Source: WVXT01 sp964403285
Lineage (GTDB): Bacteria > UBA6262 > WVXT01
NCBI GenBank assembly: GCA_964403285.1
Contig: CAYOFG010000059.1
Location: 1-8,000, forward strand
Direction: 5' to 3'
Length of the DNA: 8,000 nt
Part shown: piece after piece, positions 6,068-8,000 of the stretch
Layout of the letters: every line of letters begins with the position of its first letter
How positions within the stretch are numbered: the stretch's first letter is position 1
Made by a program: the position numbers and the translations under genes
Notes under the pieces: model-generated
Seen by the model: only the letters and a program-made list of their open reading frames with translations
What the model was told of the DNA's origin: nothing
Databases searched by the model: none

Positions 6068-7105
6068 TTAGAATTGTGTCAAAAATCTAAGGTCATTTTC
6101 GAAGAACAAGCGCATGTCATCTATGCCATATCGCAACATGGCAATCCTCTCCACACCCATGCCAAAAGCAAAACCAGTGTACTTCTTCGTATCGTACTTC
6201 ACAAATTCAAAGACTTTAGGATTGACCATGCCCGCACCCAGAATTTCCAGCCATCCACTCTGTTTGCACACGGAACACCCTTTACCCCCACAGATAACGC
6301 ATTGAATATCTACCTCCACACTCGGTTCTGTAAAGGGGAAAAAACTGGGTCGGAAACGAACTTTAGTCTCCGTACCGAACATTCGACGAGAAAAATGCGT
6401 GAGAACTCCTTTTAAATTGGCAAAGCTAACCCCTTCGTCAACAAGAAGTCCCTCCACCTGATGGAACATCGGCGAGTGAGAAGCATCGATTGCATCTCGA
6501 CGGTAGCATTTGCCCGGAGCAATAATAGCTAAAGGAGGAGATTGCTTCTCCATAACCCGAATCTGAACTGGAGAAGTATGAGTGCGCAAGAGCACCCCTT
6601 CTTTTATATAAAGTGTGCTCCACATATCTCTTGCTGGATGGTGTAAATCCATGTTGAGAGCTTCAAAATTGTAATACTCCGTCTCTACTTCCGGGCCGTC
6701 CACAATGCGAAATCCTAAAGAGACAAATATATTTTTAATCTCATCGAGAGTCAAAGTAATGGGATGTTTTCTCCCTAAACTAAATTTCTTACCGGGCAAT
6801 GTAATATCAATTACTCTTTTCTCCTCTTCTACCTCTTCTCTCTTGAGCTCTATCTCTTTTTTCTTCTTATTCCATTCACTAAACGCCTCATTTCTAACCC
6901 GGTTGGCAAACTCCCCGGCTTTGGGTCTTTGTTCTGCCGGGAGGCTGCTAACGGCCTTAAAAATCTCCATAAGTAGACCTTTTCTTCCCAGGTACTTAAT
7001 CCTCAATTTCTCTAATTCTTCGGGAGTATTTACCCTGGCAATCTCTTGCCGGAACGATTTTCCTAATTCTTCTATTTTCTCTACTATTTCTATTCCTTGC
7101 ATCAT
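6068..7105 (-). CDS. pheS: Phenylalanyl-tRNA synthetase alpha subunit
   Basis: Catalytic subunit of the alpha2-beta2 class II synthetase that charges tRNA-Phe. Its 345 residues are close to the Bacillus length. Residues 2-95 form the charged N-terminal coiled coil that binds tRNA in the known structures. The catalytic core includes DGPEVETEYYNFEALN (136-151), RTHTSPVQ (174-181), motif 2 YRRDAIDASHSPMFHQVEGL (201-220), FPFTEPSVEVD (256-266) and motif 3 GFAFGMGVERIAML (311-324). A four-cysteine insert (C269, C272, C277, C280) is common in bacterial PheS and may bind zinc. After HPARDM the usual QDTFY reads WSTLY. Two ATGs are in tandem. The first overlaps the TPR gene stop as ATGA; the second (7102) is better spaced from GGGG (7111-7108) and would give 344 residues. 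pheT does not follow, which is unusual. The complete motifs argue for a working gene. Confidence 0.97.
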   Translation of the reverse strand: MMQGIEIVEKIEELGKSFRQEIARVNTPEELEKLRIKYLGRKGLLMEIFKAVSSLPAEQRPKAGEFANRVRNEAFSEWNKKKKEIELKREEVEEEKRVIDITLPGKKFSLGRKHPITLTLDEIKNIFVSLGFRIVDGPEVETEYYNFEALNMDLHHPARDMWSTLYIKEGVLLRTHTSPVQIRVMEKQSPPLAIIAPGKCYRRDAIDASHSPMFHQVEGLLVDEGVSFANLKGVLTHFSRRMFGTETKVRFRPSFFPFTEPSVEVDIQCVICGGKGCSVCKQSGWLEILGAGMVNPKVFEFVKYDTKKYTGFAFGMGVERIAMLRYGIDDMRLFFENDLRFLTQF

Positions 7106-7422
7106 TTCCCCACTATTTTTTCCAGATGTTTACTCGCCAGTTGATGACCGGGATTGAGTTCCAGCGCCTTGGTATACATCTGACTGGCGTCGTCGGGCAA
7201 ATTCTTACTTTCGTATACAACACCTAAATTATAGTAAATTTCTGCATTTTTTTCGTCAATCTTAGATGCTTCTTTGAATTTCTCAATTGCCTCATCATAT
7301 TTCTCATTCAGAAAATAGAACTTGCCCAATTCTATAAGTTTTTCTACTTTTTGTTTTCGGCTTTTTATCCGGGTAATCCTTGCCTCGAGTTTCGCAAAAT
7401 CTCTCTTTTCATCTTGAACCAT
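7102..7422 (-). CDS. Small tetratricopeptide-repeat protein
   Basis: A 106-residue protein with no signal peptide or membrane segment, so probably cytoplasmic. A basic, charged N-terminal helix (about 1-26) precedes two TPR units: roughly 27-60 (LGKFYFLNEKYDEAIEKFKEA) and 61-93 (YYNLGVVYESKNLPDDASQMY), then a short capping helix. TPRs bind other proteins; no partner can be named from this sequence. An in-frame TAA nine bases upstream makes this ATG the first possible start. It has a strong AGGAGG (7438-7433) at 10-base spacing, partly enclosed by a small hairpin. Its TGA overlaps the pheS ATG by four bases, so the two are probably translated together. Whether it has any functional link to PheS or to the potassium regulator upstream is unknown. 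Confidence 0.88.
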   Translation of the reverse strand: MVQDEKRDFAKLEARITRIKSRKQKVEKLIELGKFYFLNEKYDEAIEKFKEASKIDEKNAEIYYNLGVVYESKNLPDDASQMYTKALELNPGHQLASKHLEKIVGK

Positions 7423-7432
7423 CTCGCATTAT

Positions 7433-7453
7433 CCTCCTCCCGAAGAGTCGGGA
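7433..7453 (-). promoter_or_regulatory. Hairpin overlapping the Shine-Dalgarno of the TPR gene
   Basis: In the 46-bp gap after the potassium-regulator gene, minus reads TCCCGACTCTTCGGGA (7453-7438): a perfect 6-bp stem with a CTCT loop. The 3' arm takes up the first bases of GGAGGAGG (7440-7433), while the core AGGAGG stays mostly free. It could modestly tune translation of the TPR-pheS pair. It is not a terminator, as no T-run follows. The stem is short, so chance is possible. Confidence 0.35.
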
Positions 7454-7468
7454 AATCTAACTCTTTTT

Positions 7469-8000
7469 CTATAAACTTCTCAGTTTGTCTATTTTTTTAT
7501 TGGACCCCAAAACTACCAGAATGTCACCGTCGGTAATTTCTTCATCTGCATTGGGAGTAATCAGAATCTCTTCCTTAAAATCGGACTCACCCGCATCGGT
7601 CAAATAAGGAAATTTCTTTTTAATGGCAATTATATCCACTCCATGTTTTGCCCGCACATCAATTTCTCTTAGAGTACTTCCGATAAAACTTTTCGGAGCA
7701 TGAACTTCCAGGATACTATATTCGGGAGACAATGCTATGTGTTCCAGAATGTCAGGAGCAGCCAGGCTCTCTGCAAGTCTAACCCCCGTATCTCTTTCCG
7801 GAAAGACCACCCGGGTTGCGCCAACCTTCCTGAGCACAGCTCCATGAGAAGGCGAGATAGCCTTAGCCACAATAGTCTTTATCCCTAACTCCTTCATCAA
7901 CAGAGTTACCAGAATGCTTGCTTCCATATTTTCACCAGTAGAGACAACTGCCATATCCATCTTGTCCACGCCGAGGGAGCGTAAAGTCTTCTCATCAGTT
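7469..8000 (-). CDS. ktrA: KtrA/TrkA-family potassium uptake regulator (partial, N-terminus beyond window)
   Basis: Cytoplasmic RCK regulator that binds nucleotide and gates a membrane potassium transporter (KtrB/TrkH type). About 177 residues are visible. The frame stays open to base 8000 and encodes TDEKTLRSLGVDKMDMAV across the GTG at 7969, so that GTG is not the start. The first ~80 residues are the second half of the Rossmann RCK_N domain (SLGVDKMDMAVVSTGEN, LRKVGATRVVFPERDTGVRLA). The rest is RCK_C (YSILEVHAPKSFIGSTLREID to ITDGDILVVLGS). Sequence flow resembles single-domain KtrA (about 220 residues), which would put the real start some 130-150 bases outside. The second half of a duplicated TrkA is the alternative. 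The membrane partner is not in the window. The stop lies 46 bp before the TPR gene. Confidence 0.92.
   Translation of the reverse strand, partial: TDEKTLRSLGVDKMDMAVVSTGENMEASILVTLLMKELGIKTIVAKAISPSHGAVLRKVGATRVVFPERDTGVRLAESLAAPDILEHIALSPEYSILEVHAPKSFIGSTLREIDVRAKHGVDIIAIKKKFPYLTDAGESDFKEEILITPNADEEITDGDILVVLGSNKKIDKLRSL

Noticed and set aside
7409..7429. Six-codon mini-ORF (MRDGSR) overlapping the TPR gene start on minus
   Set aside because: Its ATG is only 3 bases from the Shine-Dalgarno, too close for good initiation, while the TPR ATG is better spaced. Probably chance.
7967..7969. GTG as start of a 166-residue potassium regulator
   Set aside because: The frame stays open to the window edge and the upstream residues (TDEKTLRSLG) match the RCK_N family, so the gene is simply cut by the window.
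1..8000. A hidden defence, phage or novel multi-gene system
   Set aside because: All eight genes belong to known families and are mostly core metabolism; no unexplained ORF or gap is large enough to hide one.

Overview
This window holds eight protein-coding genes, all on the minus strand, packed with short gaps; read it from right to left for the direction of transcription. It is bacterial: bacterial-type DNA polymerase I, bacterial PheS with a CxxC insert, class I PanD and recognisable Shine-Dalgarno sites. Base composition is moderate to AT-rich. The gene order matches no model organism I know. The A/T-flanked GTGACAGG-type intergenic repeats remind me of uncultured candidate phyla such as Omnitrophota, but that is from memory and weak.

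Region by region in transcription order. (1) 8000-7469: the C-terminal part of a KtrA/TrkA-type potassium-uptake regulator, cut by the window edge. (2) 7422-7102: a small two-TPR protein whose stop overlaps the start of (3) pheS (7105-6068), phenylalanyl-tRNA synthetase alpha. pheT does not follow. (4) 6067-5915: a 153-bp gap holding one copy of a short dispersed repeat and a separate foldable inverted-repeat element. (5) 5914-3122: a likely operon of malic enzyme, fumarase alpha and fumarase beta. (6) 3108-2758: panD, aspartate decarboxylase. (7) 2757-2683: a composite repeat cluster. (8) 2682-4: polA. No gene-free stretch exceeds 300 bases.

Functionally, malic enzyme and two-subunit fumarase link pyruvate/CO2, malate and fumarate, a C4 branch of the TCA cycle usable in either direction. 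PanD makes beta-alanine from aspartate for pantothenate and CoA. PheS and PolA are core translation and replication/repair proteins. The cytoplasmic KtrA-like protein would gate a membrane potassium channel.

I see no CRISPR array, toxin-antitoxin, defence or phage module, and no transposase or RNA gene. The genes are ordinary. What stands out lies between them: an 11-base core GTGACAGGYAC occurs four times in 8 kb, always intergenic, and two copies supply the stop codon of the gene they abut. There is also a three-way-junction-like element ahead of malic enzyme, a pheS separated from pheT, and a few substitutions at usually conserved positions (PolA motif A, PanD residue 72, PheS after HPARDM).
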